NCBI GenBank assembly: GCA_002733215.1
Contig: NVUY01000010.1
Location: 30,724 to 94,723 of the forward strand
Direction: 5' to 3'
Length of the DNA stretch: 64,000 bases
Source of the DNA: Sulfurovum sp.
GTDB lineage: Bacteria > Campylobacterota > Campylobacteria > Campylobacterales > Sulfurovaceae
Part shown: positions 16,664 through 25,179 of the stretch, piece by piece
How positions within the stretch are numbered: position 1 is the first letter of the stretch
How the letters are laid out: every line of letters begins with the position of its first letter
Position numbers and translations under genes: made by a program
Notes under the pieces: generated by a model
Seen by the model: the letters and a program-made list of their open reading frames with translations, nothing else
What the model was told of the DNA's origin: nothing
Database searches by the model: none

Positions 16664-17236
16664 TCAATAAGGAGAAGAAACTACTTTATAAACCAAAGCA
16701 TCACCTTCATAGAAAGGCTGATAATATGAATTATCACATCTTCTATAGGAGATGCCGTTAGCAATAACTGTAGTACAAGTCGTTGGCATAGTTGAGGCTG
16801 CGATCACTGAACCTATCACTAAACCTGTTGTGAAAGCCATCAGTGGAGCACCACGATAATAACCATAATGCCCACGTCTGTGCCCACCATAATAACGGCT
16901 ATTATGATTTACGTTCACATTCACATTTTTGTTCACATTTCTATTGACATTTTTATTTCTATTGACATTTCTGTTTTTATTGACATTTCTGTTTTTATTG
17001 GTATTCCTGTTACGATTCGTACTGCGACTTCGGTTTGCTCCACCACCTCTTCGTGCTCCACCGCCACCTCGTCTAGCCTCTGCCTGCGTAAAGAGAGACA
17101 CATTCATTTCTATAGGCATAGTAGCAAAACCGTTTCCTAATGGAGTGATTTTTTCAACACTCACTGATGGAGAAAAAAGACCTATCATGGCAGCCACTAC
17201 AGTGAACTTCGCTAAATAACTGTTTTTATTTTTCAT
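16664..17236 (-). CDS. Exported Asn/Arg/Lys-rich repeat protein with C-terminal hydrophobic segment
   Basis: A 190-residue protein. After a signal peptide (to about residue 27), a Gly/Arg-rich patch (ARRGGGGARRGGGANRS) leads into a low-complexity run of short RN, KN and VN units (about 65-110), then Tyr/Gly/His-rich sequence (SRYYGGHRRGHYGYYRG) and a glycine-containing hydrophobic helix (AFTTGLVIGSVIAAS). The final part has two cysteines (TCTTVIANGISYRRCD). I do not recognise a named family; very basic low-complexity exported proteins of this form occur next to DUF2092 genes. It may bind polyanions or peptidoglycan, but that is a guess. It lies between the DUF2092 and MscS genes in one operon. 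Confidence 0.65.
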   Translation of the reverse strand: MKNKNSYLAKFTVVAAMIGLFSPSVSVEKITPLGNGFATMPIEMNVSLFTQAEARRGGGGARRGGGANRSRSTNRNRNTNKNRNVNKNRNVNRNKNVNRNVNKNVNVNVNHNSRYYGGHRRGHYGYYRGAPLMAFTTGLVIGSVIAASTMPTTCTTVIANGISYRRCDNSYYQPFYEGDALVYKVVSSPY

Positions 17237-17250
17237 ATCTCAATCCTTTC

Positions 17251-17961
17251 TTACTTTGATTTATTAACTGATATTTTTGATGCACCTTTTGGTGCTACAA
17301 AAACAAAATCGCTCTCTGAAATGTTTGCATTAGTATCCCAAGTTATATTGGTATTGACTCTTGATGGAGAGTCATTACTTGTATCTATGATGCTATAACT
17401 TTTTACCAGTGGTTTATCTCCCGTAGCTATCCAGACATGTATCTCTCTTGTGCCATTTTTAAACGCTATGTAGTCACACTCTACGCCAGCTACATCTTTA
17501 GTACCAAAGTATTTGCTTGAACTGAACTTTACTCTTTTATCCATATCACTATAGATCAATTGTGCAAGAGGTGCTCTGATGCCAAACTTTTCAAAAAGGA
17601 AATCAAGTGCTGCATCTAGTTTTTTGGGTGTTTGTATTTGACCGTAATAGTTATGATTATGGTCTATCATAGTAAAGCTACCGTCATTGAGGTAATTTGT
17701 TCTATTTTTCACTGTTCCTGTAGTATCTACACGCAGCTTGCCCGGTCTGTATACTTTTACAAGAGCTGTATGTTTATATGTTTTACCCTCTACTTCACCA
17801 TCTGTTATGGTCGCAGTAAACGCGTATTTGTCCATACTACCGATAGTTTGATAAGCATTATTGAGTATGTCTCTTGCAGACTGTTCTGCTGCAAAGAGAT
17901 TTGTACTGCTTAGCAAGAGTGCTACTCCTGCTGTGCAGAGGAGTTTTTTATGTAAGTTCAT
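17251..17961 (-). CDS. DUF2092 (LolA/RseB-like) exported protein
   Basis: A 236-residue protein with signal peptide (1-24). Its pattern matches DUF2092: ARDILNNAYQTIGSMDKYAF, VYRPGKLRVDTTG, then FTMIDHNHNYYGQIQTP, AGVECDYIAFKNGTREIHVWIATGDKPL and a beta-rich ending. This half-barrel fold is shared with lipoprotein carriers (LolA) and envelope-stress sensors (RseB), which bind hydrophobic lipid tails. Its own ligand is unknown. First gene of the operon with the Asn-rich and MscS genes; its promoter region holds the second copy of the 17-bp motif also found at the sulfatase operon. Confidence 0.8.
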   Translation of the reverse strand: MNLHKKLLCTAGVALLLSSTNLFAAEQSARDILNNAYQTIGSMDKYAFTATITDGEVEGKTYKHTALVKVYRPGKLRVDTTGTVKNRTNYLNDGSFTMIDHNHNYYGQIQTPKKLDAALDFLFEKFGIRAPLAQLIYSDMDKRVKFSSSKYFGTKDVAGVECDYIAFKNGTREIHVWIATGDKPLVKSYSIIDTSNDSPSRVNTNITWDTNANISESDFVFVAPKGASKISVNKSK

Positions 17962-17998
17962 TTTTCATCCCTTTTTTATGTATTCTATCTAACTTGAT

Positions 17999-18042
17999 AA
18001 TATACCATAAAAATGAAATTTACTAGTATAGAAAAACTGCAA
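17999..18042 (-). promoter_or_regulatory. Putative activator-dependent promoter of the DUF2092-MscS operon
   Basis: On the minus strand TTGCAGTTTTTCTATAC (18042-18026) is followed by exactly 21 bases and TATATT (18004-17999). The motif lies 65 bases before the DUF2092 start codon. Both the sequence and the geometry repeat those found at 13861-13818. Confidence 0.65.
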
Positions 18043-18113
18043 ATTACGTAGATAAAGAAGATATTTTTGGTTCCTTATAATAATCTGAAATGAAACATAG
18101 TACTGATTCTCCT

Positions 18114-19976
18114 CTATGGGGATTGATCCCTATAGGCACGTTTAGGGATCGGTTGTCCCAGTAAAACCGTTGTATGCAACAGTAGACGCTCAATGGTACC
18201 CAGTTTGGTACGCTGTGTCAGTACATTTTGAGCCATTGCAGGTTCATCAGTAATGATGCCGTCTACACCCAAAGATATCATACTGGTCATAGAGACAGGA
18301 TCATTGGCTGTCCAGATAAATACTTTTTTGCCTACTTTATGCGCTCTTCTTACAAAGTTTGGTTCCATCATATCCATATTGATCGCAAGGAAATCTACAT
18401 CCATCTTGGAAATATCTCCCATAGCTATCGATAGTAAAATACCGGTCTCCAAGTCAGGTCTCAATGACCGTACTTTTTTGATGCCGCCAGGCCACAATGA
18501 CATCAGTGCAACATTCTGTGACATACCGACCTTTTCAACCACGTCTATCACACGTTGTTCAAGCTGTTCGTCATGACCATAATATTTGAGTTCAATGAGC
18601 ACTTTTGCTTTCCCTTTCGCTTCAAGCAGTACCTCTTCGAGTGTCTGTATGCGTTGTGCAGAAAACTTAGGGTCAAGCCAACTGCCTATATCGATCTGAC
18701 GTAACTCATCCAGTGTACCATCCCATACTTTTGTTGGCACATTTGAAATCTTCATGAAGTCACTGTCGTGTATCACAACCACTTCACCATCTTTAGTTTC
18801 CTGAACATCTATCTCTACCCAGTGGGCATTGTCATTGATCGCCTGTCGTATGGCTGCTATCGTGTTTTCAGGTGCTTTCCCTGCTGCACCGCGATGGGCA
18901 ATGATCTCCACATTATCTACAGTCTGGATATCTTTTAGGAGCCAGGTACCGGCTAAAACTGCTGCTGTCACCGCAGTGATCAAAAGAAGTGTCACTTTTG
19001 TCGTTGTTAATTTTAACCCTTCTCCCTCTTCTTTTACTCTCATATCACTTGTGTTTATATGGCATCCGTAACGCTCAGAGAGCACTACGATCAAAGTCGC
19101 AAAACTGCTTGATGTAAATGTCGTCACAAAGATATTTCCAAGAGATAACAAAGCAACCATAGCACCCATCACCAAGATAAGTACTTTGAATGAATCGTAA
19201 AAGAGAGGCACTACTTGGCTTGCTAAAAAGTGAATCGTTCCCAACACAAATACAGATAACAAAAATGCAGCAAAAGCCCAGAGGGAAAATGACTTTAGTA
19301 TCTGATACTTATGCCCTTTAGCCAAAGCTTCACTTTTGGCAAAAGAGTCAGCTGCTGAGACGCCTGAAAAAAGGATCAGAGGAAGGGCAAGAGACCAGGA
19401 GAGCAGTTTACGTACCAGTACAAAGAGCATCAGCATCATGATCAACCCGATGATCAAAACATTCACGATGAATACAGGCGGTTTTTCAGCCAAATAATAG
19501 TTGATATCATGATCTGTGATTAAAAACCAGGCAATAGCCGCAGAGACAGCAAGAAAGGGTACCACGATGATCAATATACGAATAAGAAGCCGTAGAGTAA
19601 AGAGATAGATACTTTTTGCATGGTTAAACGTAAAATGAAGTGCAGCAAGCACAGCCATATTTTGTCCATGCAGCCTTGTCGCACTTACTGCCATCATAGA
19701 AGCTTTTTCAAAAATAAGAATAGTGATCAACAAACCGGCAAAGACGATCAACGCCGTTATCCCCGCAGGTGACAGCATAAACATAGCAATGTCCATGTCG
19801 GAGAGTACCGCCTCTCCCGATAGACTTAGCAGGAATTTACCGACAATACCGACTAAAGGAGCAAACAAGGTCAAACCAAGTGCCATATATATAAGGTGAA
19901 TAGTAAAGAGCTTTACCATGCTCTGCCGCAGAACACCTAATACCTCTTTCCAAATACCCTCTTTTTGTTCTGTCAT
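18114..19976 (-). CDS. Glycerophosphodiester phosphodiesterase with N-terminal membrane domain
   Basis: A 620-residue protein. Residues 1 to about 345 form a membrane domain with about eight hydrophobic segments (the GDPD membrane-domain family). From about 358 follows a GDPD TIM-barrel: IAHRGAAGKAPENT, the acidic cluster WVEIDVQETKDGEVVVIHD (catalytic His/Glu/Asp), LIELKYYG, and the closing VDGIITDEPA. It hydrolyses glycerophosphodiesters to glycerol-3-phosphate and an alcohol; the membrane domain probably places the active site next to the lipid pool. About 23 residues extend past the barrel. It is transcribed alone; the 152-base gap upstream of its stop contains the DUF2092 promoter, so the two operons run head to tail. 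Confidence 0.88.
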   Translation of the reverse strand: MTEQKEGIWKEVLGVLRQSMVKLFTIHLIYMALGLTLFAPLVGIVGKFLLSLSGEAVLSDMDIAMFMLSPAGITALIVFAGLLITILIFEKASMMAVSATRLHGQNMAVLAALHFTFNHAKSIYLFTLRLLIRILIIVVPFLAVSAAIAWFLITDHDINYYLAEKPPVFIVNVLIIGLIMMLMLFVLVRKLLSWSLALPLILFSGVSAADSFAKSEALAKGHKYQILKSFSLWAFAAFLLSVFVLGTIHFLASQVVPLFYDSFKVLILVMGAMVALLSLGNIFVTTFTSSSFATLIVVLSERYGCHINTSDMRVKEEGEGLKLTTTKVTLLLITAVTAAVLAGTWLLKDIQTVDNVEIIAHRGAAGKAPENTIAAIRQAINDNAHWVEIDVQETKDGEVVVIHDSDFMKISNVPTKVWDGTLDELRQIDIGSWLDPKFSAQRIQTLEEVLLEAKGKAKVLIELKYYGHDEQLEQRVIDVVEKVGMSQNVALMSLWPGGIKKVRSLRPDLETGILLSIAMGDISKMDVDFLAINMDMMEPNFVRRAHKVGKKVFIWTANDPVSMTSMISLGVDGIITDEPAMAQNVLTQRTKLGTIERLLLHTTVLLGQPIPKRAYRDQSP

Positions 19977-20013
19977 TTTTGCCTACCTTTTCTTTCTTCG
20001 TGTATACTTATGA

Positions 20014-23000
20014 TTACGAATTAAAAATTCCCCTCAACTCATCCCTGTCCATATCTCCAAGCCAGTTCTCGCCGATACTCACACTAAGATCAGATAGCTC
20101 TTTCTTGGCTTTTATCATCTTATCCATCTTCTCCTCAAAACTGTCTTTGGTGATAAAACGATACACAGAAACATTTCTCTTCTGCCCGATCCTGAAGGCT
20201 CTATCCGTTGCCTGGTTTTCAACAGCCGGATTAAACCACAGGTCGTAGTGGATGACATGATTTGCCTCTGTCAGATTTAGCCCTACTCCACCAGCTTTTA
20301 GAGAAAGGATGAAGATCTTATGTTTGGGGTCATTTTGGAAACTTTCGACTATCTCATCTCGTTTTTTCTTTGTTTGTGAACCTTTTAGAAAGAGTGGTGT
20401 AGTGAGCAGTACATCTTCTATCATTTTGACAAGAATATCACCCATTTGAGTATATTGAGTAAAGATAAGCACTTTCTCGTTTCGTTGCAAAATGGTCTCC
20501 AGTAGTGTTAAGAGTAGTTGTGATTTTCCTGATAGTTTTGGGTCGATAGGGCTTGTTTTATCAAAGTTTCTTGGGTGGTTACATATCTGTTTCAGGGAGA
20601 TAATGAGCTTAAGCACCAATGCTCCTGTGTTTTCCTCATTTTCCATCATCCTGAAGCTTTCATCAACGACACTTTGGTAAAGTCCTGCTTGCTCTTTTGT
20701 CATAACAGAGTATTCATCAATAATGATCTTTTCAGGCAGATCAGGAGCGATATTTTTATCGGTTTTGAGCCGTCTCAGCATAAAAGGGGCTGTGATCTTT
20801 TTGAGCTTTTCTATTTTGACTCTGTCTTTTTTTATCTCTATATCTTTTGCATAGTTGTTTTGAAAATCTTTGAGCGTTTTAAGATATTTAGGCAGTGCAA
20901 AATCAAAAATGCTCCAAAGCTCTGAGAGATTGTTCTCAACAGGTGTACCGCTTAGAGCGATTTTATATTTAGCCTTGATAGACTTTATTGCCTTACTGAT
21001 CTCGGTATTTGGATTTTTTATTTTTTGCGCTTCATCAATAATAAGACAATCTATCTTCTCTTTTTTTAGTTTTGCCAGATCTCTTCGTACTATATCATAG
21101 GTAGTGATGAGTATATCTGACTCCTGAAACTCTCTTTTAAGACCATAGTAAGAGAAATAGCCAAGTGATGGAGCAAACTTCTCCAGCTCATTTTCCCAGT
21201 TGCTGATAAGTGAAGTCGGCACCACAATGACCACACGCTTTTTGATAAAACTATTCTCTTTAAGATACAAGATGGTACTAATGGCCTGGATCGTTTTTCC
21301 AAGCCCCATATCATCAGCCAAAATGGTACCAAACCCGTTAAGAAGATTGTTGATATTCCACGAAAAACCTCGCTCTTGATAGGCTCTGAGATTAGCTTGT
21401 AACGAAGAAGGAACAGCTATATCCTTGGGTCTAAACAGGTCATCGATATAGGCTTCCAACTCTTTGCTTAGAAAAGCTTCTCCATTAAGCGTTGCCTGTA
21501 AAATATCGAACTGATTGAGGCTTTTTTTTCGTTTGATCTCTGCAAAGATATTTTTAGCTTCTTCCGCCGAAATCACTACAAAGTTTTCTTTAAATTCTAT
21601 AAGTTCCTTTCCACTCTCTACAAGCTTTTCAAACTCCTCTACACTTAAGACCTCATCACCTATGGCGATCTGCCAGTCATATTCAAGCATGGATTGCAGA
21701 TCAAAGAATGATTGCAGGTTTTTACCTTTTTTGCTGCTTACTTTAAGCGACAGTTTTGGACGTAAAAGATTTTTAAGCTCTTTAGGCAGGACAATATCTA
21801 TACCAAGATTTGTGATAATAGACGAAGTCTTCAAGAGGAACTCTTCAAGTTTCAACTTAGAGAGTTTGATGCTGTCTTTCTGTAAAAGTTGGCTTATCTC
21901 AGGAAGATAGGCATGAAGAAAAGAGATAAATTTCAGTATCTCCATCTTCTTCAGGCTTGTTAAGCTTTGATTGAGAAGGTACTCCTTATTTACCTCTTGT
22001 ACTTTTATGGAAAGATAATACTCTTTATCTTTGTCTATATATATTTTATATCGGTACTTACTTTTAACGATATCAAAGACAGCAAAATAGTTATAGATGG
22101 ATGAGGCTAGATTTTCCTCCTCAAATCCTTTGACTTTAAATACTTTTGCATGAAAAAATGTCCATGTGATAGCAGGAGGGTTATTGTTCTGCTTTCTGTG
22201 TATAAATCCCATACCCGTTGCAAAATCACTTATGACTGCAGAAAGTATCGCATCAGTAGAACAGTTCTGATCTAGATAGTTCGTTTTGTACTTTACTATC
22301 TTGGGAGCCATTTTTGAGAGAGAACTTAACTGTTCTTGCACCTGGGGAATGGAGTGAAGGGGTCTGTAAACAATAGTGAAACTCTTTTTGTCTTCAATCA
22401 CAGCCGGGATAAATGCTTTTGCTTCTATCATTAAATAGGCTACCCTGAAGAGATAAAAGAGAAAACGGTAACTCTCGCTGCCACTGTCATCTTCAAAGGA
22501 GATAAAGAGTCTGAACAGTTCACTAATGTCAAGACTCATAGTGTCTTTTTTGAAAACAGCATCCATGTCCTGAAAAAGTTCACCGGACTCTGCCAGAAGA
22601 GGATTTTTGATATCAAACCTGCTATCATAAATATTATAATCAAGCAAAAACTCAAAATCTGCATTTTGAAACAGTCGCTCTATAGCTTCAATATCTCTGC
22701 TTTGGATCGCTGTGATATTGTATGCCAAAGCCCTTGGTACTTTTTTGTAAAACTCCTCCATCACCTCTTTGTAGTCAATGGATGCAAAAGGAGGATTGGA
22801 AGAGAGCATAGAGAGTATAAAGTTGGAGCTGTCTTGCAGTTTAATGATCTCCAAAGGCTCACTACTCACCTCCTGTTCCTCATAAGGAGTTAGGGATAGT
22901 GGATACTCTATATTTATCTCACTCTCTATCCCATAATACTCAATCAGGTCAAACCCGCGAAGAGAAAAAAGGATAAAAGGATTTTTATCCATCTCACTCA

Positions 23001-23427
23001 CTGCTATGTAGTAAAGCCCTGCAATATGCTTGCAGGCATACTCACCCCAAAAATCAGGACAGGAACAAGACATATTGAAATTTTCAAAAAGAGAGATTTT
23101 AGCTTCAAGGAGAAGTTTTAAAAAGGATTCAGGCAGATCCCCATTCATGATCGAAGCTAAGATAAGAGGATTATCCTCTAAGATAGTTTTAATACTCTCT
23201 ATCTCATCTTTGCTAAAAGGAGTAAAATCCATGTCGGTACTGTAGTACGGGCTATAGTTCCCCTCTACCTTTGCTCCGATGTGACTCTTTTTGACAGAGA
23301 CATCATATACTCTGCCCGTATTGGCATACGTCCTCCCCCTTCCCAGTCTTCCGTAATCTGTTTTCCTCTCCAATACTTTTAAAAGTTCTGCTCCCCAAAT
23401 AGTGGTTCCGTACTGTATTCTTGCCAT
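20014..23427 (-). CDS. SWIM-domain SNF2-family helicase
   Basis: A 1137-residue protein. A SWIM zinc finger is present near the N-terminus (C121-x-C123 ... C132-x-H134 in CSCPDFWGEYACKHI). The SNF2 motor is at the C-terminal third: motif I ILADDMGLGKTIQAIS, motif II LIIDEAQKIKNP, motif III ALSGTPVENNLSELWSIF, motifs V-VI LSLKAGGVGLNLTEANHV and ENQATDRAFRIGQ. Proteins of this plan (HepA/RapA-like DEAD/DEAH group) translocate on double-stranded DNA; targets in bacteria are mostly unknown. It is adjacent to a decayed type III restriction locus on the same strand, but its own reading frame is intact. Genes of this type are often in accessory regions. Confidence 0.9.
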   Translation of the reverse strand: MARIQYGTTIWGAELLKVLERKTDYGRLGRGRTYANTGRVYDVSVKKSHIGAKVEGNYSPYYSTDMDFTPFSKDEIESIKTILEDNPLILASIMNGDLPESFLKLLLEAKISLFENFNMSCSCPDFWGEYACKHIAGLYYIAVSEMDKNPFILFSLRGFDLIEYYGIESEINIEYPLSLTPYEEQEVSSEPLEIIKLQDSSNFILSMLSSNPPFASIDYKEVMEEFYKKVPRALAYNITAIQSRDIEAIERLFQNADFEFLLDYNIYDSRFDIKNPLLAESGELFQDMDAVFKKDTMSLDISELFRLFISFEDDSGSESYRFLFYLFRVAYLMIEAKAFIPAVIEDKKSFTIVYRPLHSIPQVQEQLSSLSKMAPKIVKYKTNYLDQNCSTDAILSAVISDFATGMGFIHRKQNNNPPAITWTFFHAKVFKVKGFEEENLASSIYNYFAVFDIVKSKYRYKIYIDKDKEYYLSIKVQEVNKEYLLNQSLTSLKKMEILKFISFLHAYLPEISQLLQKDSIKLSKLKLEEFLLKTSSIITNLGIDIVLPKELKNLLRPKLSLKVSSKKGKNLQSFFDLQSMLEYDWQIAIGDEVLSVEEFEKLVESGKELIEFKENFVVISAEEAKNIFAEIKRKKSLNQFDILQATLNGEAFLSKELEAYIDDLFRPKDIAVPSSLQANLRAYQERGFSWNINNLLNGFGTILADDMGLGKTIQAISTILYLKENSFIKKRVVIVVPTSLISNWENELEKFAPSLGYFSYYGLKREFQESDILITTYDIVRRDLAKLKKEKIDCLIIDEAQKIKNPNTEISKAIKSIKAKYKIALSGTPVENNLSELWSIFDFALPKYLKTLKDFQNNYAKDIEIKKDRVKIEKLKKITAPFMLRRLKTDKNIAPDLPEKIIIDEYSVMTKEQAGLYQSVVDESFRMMENEENTGALVLKLIISLKQICNHPRNFDKTSPIDPKLSGKSQLLLTLLETILQRNEKVLIFTQYTQMGDILVKMIEDVLLTTPLFLKGSQTKKKRDEIVESFQNDPKHKIFILSLKAGGVGLNLTEANHVIHYDLWFNPAVENQATDRAFRIGQKRNVSVYRFITKDSFEEKMDKMIKAKKELSDLSVSIGENWLGDMDRDELRGIFNS

Positions 23428-23456
23428 TTTACACCTTTTACAATATCTGCTTAGTC

Positions 23457-23733
23457 CTACACTTCCTTACACTCTGTAGCCCTAGCCCTATACTTCACAT
23501 CAAGCAGCTCAAAATGCTTCTTCATACGGAAAATGGTACTGTTCTCTAAAGTGTTCTTGCATACTTGAAAGGGCATTGAGCACACCCTCTTTAATGGCGA
23601 TAGACGGAGTAATGATGATATATTTATTCCATCCGTAATGCTCATAAAGTTCCAATATGGTTTTTATGTACACATACATTTTTCCCGTGCCGGTTTCCAT
23701 CTCTACAGAGAAATCACGACTTTGCAGCATCAT
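23457..23733 (-). pseudogene. Type III restriction enzyme Res subunit, remnant with internal deletion
   Basis: The 5' part encodes MLQSRDFSVEMETGTGKMYV then YIKTILELYEHYGWNKYIIITPSIAIKEG, which is the start of the superfamily 2 motor of type III Res proteins (Walker A GTGK; the usual following Thr is Met here). The frame stops after HFREQYHFPYEEAF. A second frame continues with KKHFELLDVKYRARATECKEV and a stop, which looks like the extreme C-terminus of the same kind of protein. Together they suggest that almost the whole gene was lost by an internal out-of-frame deletion. A full Res would be close to 1000 residues. It lies downstream of mod and MNT/HEPN remnants on the same strand. Confidence 0.65.
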
Positions 23734-23888
23734 CGACTCTTCAATACCATTGGTTCTCTGTACTTAATGAAGGTTTTCAAGTATAGTTTCCTCTTACTGT
23801 TATCAGTAAGGTATGAGAGTCTTAACAACTCTACAAGTGGCTCCGCTCTGCCGTATGAGCGACCATTATTAAAAATCATTTGATACAT
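23734..23888 (-). other. Short open stretch between HEPN and Res remnants
   Basis: On the minus strand a frame of about 49 codons opens at ATG near 23882 (MIFNNGRSYGRAEPLVELL...) and stops just before the Res fragment. I do not recognise it. Given its place among gene remnants it is more likely another fragment than a gene. Confidence 0.3.
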
Positions 23889-24316
23889 TCACAATTTTTT
23901 TATATTTTGTAGGGTTTTCAATATATTACTCTGGTTTTGATACTCATCTTCCGCATATTCTACAGCGAGAGAGAAATTCATATTTTCCTCCAACAACATA
24001 TATTTCAAATCAACCTCATACTCTGATAATTTATTTTTTACTACATCCCAAACGATATTTTCATCTATACCAAAATATCCGTGTAAAATTTGATTTCTAA
24101 AATCAACTATCCTTCTGTACTTTGCATCTATTAGCTCATCTTTAAGTAAATATTTTGTTGCTTCACCTATAATTTCCAATTCACGAATAGTTGCATCCCA
24201 ATAGACTTCATCGTATAAAAGTTACTTCCATTTTCAAACCTTTCTGTATATCGTTTTACCTTGTCAATGGCAATAAAGATATCTACAACATAAAATGTAT
24301 TATCTCTATGTAACAT
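23889..24316 (-). pseudogene. HEPN (DUF86/HepT-like) toxin gene, frameshifted
   Basis: The gene should start at ATG 24316, overlapping the MNT antitoxin stop by 11 bases, and reads MLHRDNTFYVVDIFIAIDKVKRYTERFENGSNF. It then loses frame at a short T tract (24217-24220 on the plus strand AAAA). In the shifted frame it continues as YDEVYWDATIRELEIIGEATKY and contains the RNase motif RNQILHGYF (R-x4-H-x-Y). One extra T would restore a complete HEPN protein of about 142 residues. As it stands no intact toxin is made, unless slippage occurs. HEPN proteins of this type are RNases paired with nucleotidyltransferase antitoxins. Confidence 0.75.
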
Positions 24317-24593
24317 AAACAATATCCTCTTCTATTTTACTGCGTATAAGTTTTCTTATACTCTTCTCCATGCCCAGATCTATAGATTTGCCAAAAGATT
24401 TTTCTAAAAATTCTTTCAGGTCATAATACAGATCAAAACTAGATGGCATGTCTGCAAGGATATCAATATCACTTTCACTTGTCTCTTCACCTTCTGCATA
24501 ACTGCCAAACAGTCCTATCTTTTTTATCTGATACTTTTCTTGAAGCATTGTTCTATTCTCTTTTAAAAATGATAATATCGTCTGTTTATCCAT
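24306..24593 (-). CDS. MNT-type nucleotidyltransferase antitoxin
   Basis: A 95-residue minimal nucleotidyltransferase with the catalytic motif GLFGSYAEGEETSESDIDIL: G30-S31, ten residues, then D42-x-D44. MNT proteins in HEPN/MNT modules neutralise the HEPN RNase by AMP-ylating it. The ATG at 24593 sits in TGATG, sharing bases with the stop of the upstream mod remnant. Its 3' end overlaps the start of the HEPN gene by 11 bases, the usual operon order. The protein is intact although its partner is frameshifted. Confidence 0.85.
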   Translation of the reverse strand: MDKQTILSFLKENRTMLQEKYQIKKIGLFGSYAEGEETSESDIDILADMPSSFDLYYDLKEFLEKSFGKSIDLGMEKSIRKLIRSKIEEDIVYVT

Positions 24594-24979
24594 CACAACA
24601 CCTCCAAATCCAAATTCTCACGCAAATTCAACTTCACATTGGTACTCAACGCTTTCTCATAACAGATAAGCTTTTGCACCTTAATGTCATTATCTGATGT
24701 AGATTGTTTAATAAACTCTTTTAATAATAAGGTTGGTTTTGGGAAATCAAAATATCTTGTTTCAAATAAATTCTCTTCCCCATAAATCTCATACATCACT
24801 TTACGAAGATTATGTACTTCATCCTCGTCTATACTTACAAAGATAACCCCATCCTCTTTGAGCAGATTACGACTCAAGCAAAGTCGTGGGTAGATCATGT
24901 TGAGCCAGTTAGTATGTCTTCTTCCTGTACTGTTACTTTTGGTAGAAGTATAGCCCTCATCACAAAGTTGGAAAATCAC
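24593..24979 (-). pseudogene. Type III DNA methyltransferase (Mod) remnant
   Basis: The frame (opening at GTG 24979) contains the type III Mod pattern CDEGYTSTKSNSTGRRHTN, WLNMIYPRLCLSRNLLKEDG and VIFVSIDEDEVHNLRKV, which normally lies N-terminal of the target recognition domain. It then jumps from IYGEENLFETR directly to YFDFPKPT, a motif normally near the C-terminal methyltransferase half, and lacks the DPPY and FxGxG motifs. The tail KALSTNVKLNLRENLDLEVL ends at a stop shared with the MNT start. At 128 residues against roughly 600, it has lost the N-terminus, the target recognition domain and the SAM-binding part. Non-functional by this reading. Confidence 0.7.
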
Positions 24980-25131
24980 GAATTATTCCTGTAGATTAAG
25001 ATTATATATTTTAGCGTAAAGTAGCTAGCGTAAAACTTGTTATTTTTTAAGAACCCCATCACAACCTCATCAACACTTTTAGTCTCCTCTGTCAAACCAT
25101 CCAGTATCTTAAACACCTCTTTAACTTGTTC
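24980..25131. other. Gap between Mod remnant and polA, possible further coding remnant
   Basis: On the minus strand 25134 to about 25045 reads openly as FEQVKEVFKILDGLTEETK then SVDEVVMGFLKNNK, a plausible protein fragment that continues to a stop just before the Mod remnant. It may be the lost 5' end of the mod gene or of another gene. No ribosome binding site is seen. Confidence 0.3.
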
Positions 25132-25166
25132 AAAATTGGATATCACTATTTGTGATATCCAATTTT
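25132..25166 (-). terminator. Rho-independent-like terminator of polA
   Basis: Two perfect 15-base arms (AAAATTGGATATCAC and its complement ending in TTTT) enclose a 5-base loop, 14 bases after the polA stop on the minus strand. The 3' arm ends in four T residues. Confidence 0.75.
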
Positions 25167-25179
25167 CATATTTAGAATA

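Noticed and set aside
16930..17000. Short tandem repeats resembling a repeat array
   Set aside because: They encode the RN/KN/VN units of the Asn/Arg-rich protein and lack spacers of CRISPR type.
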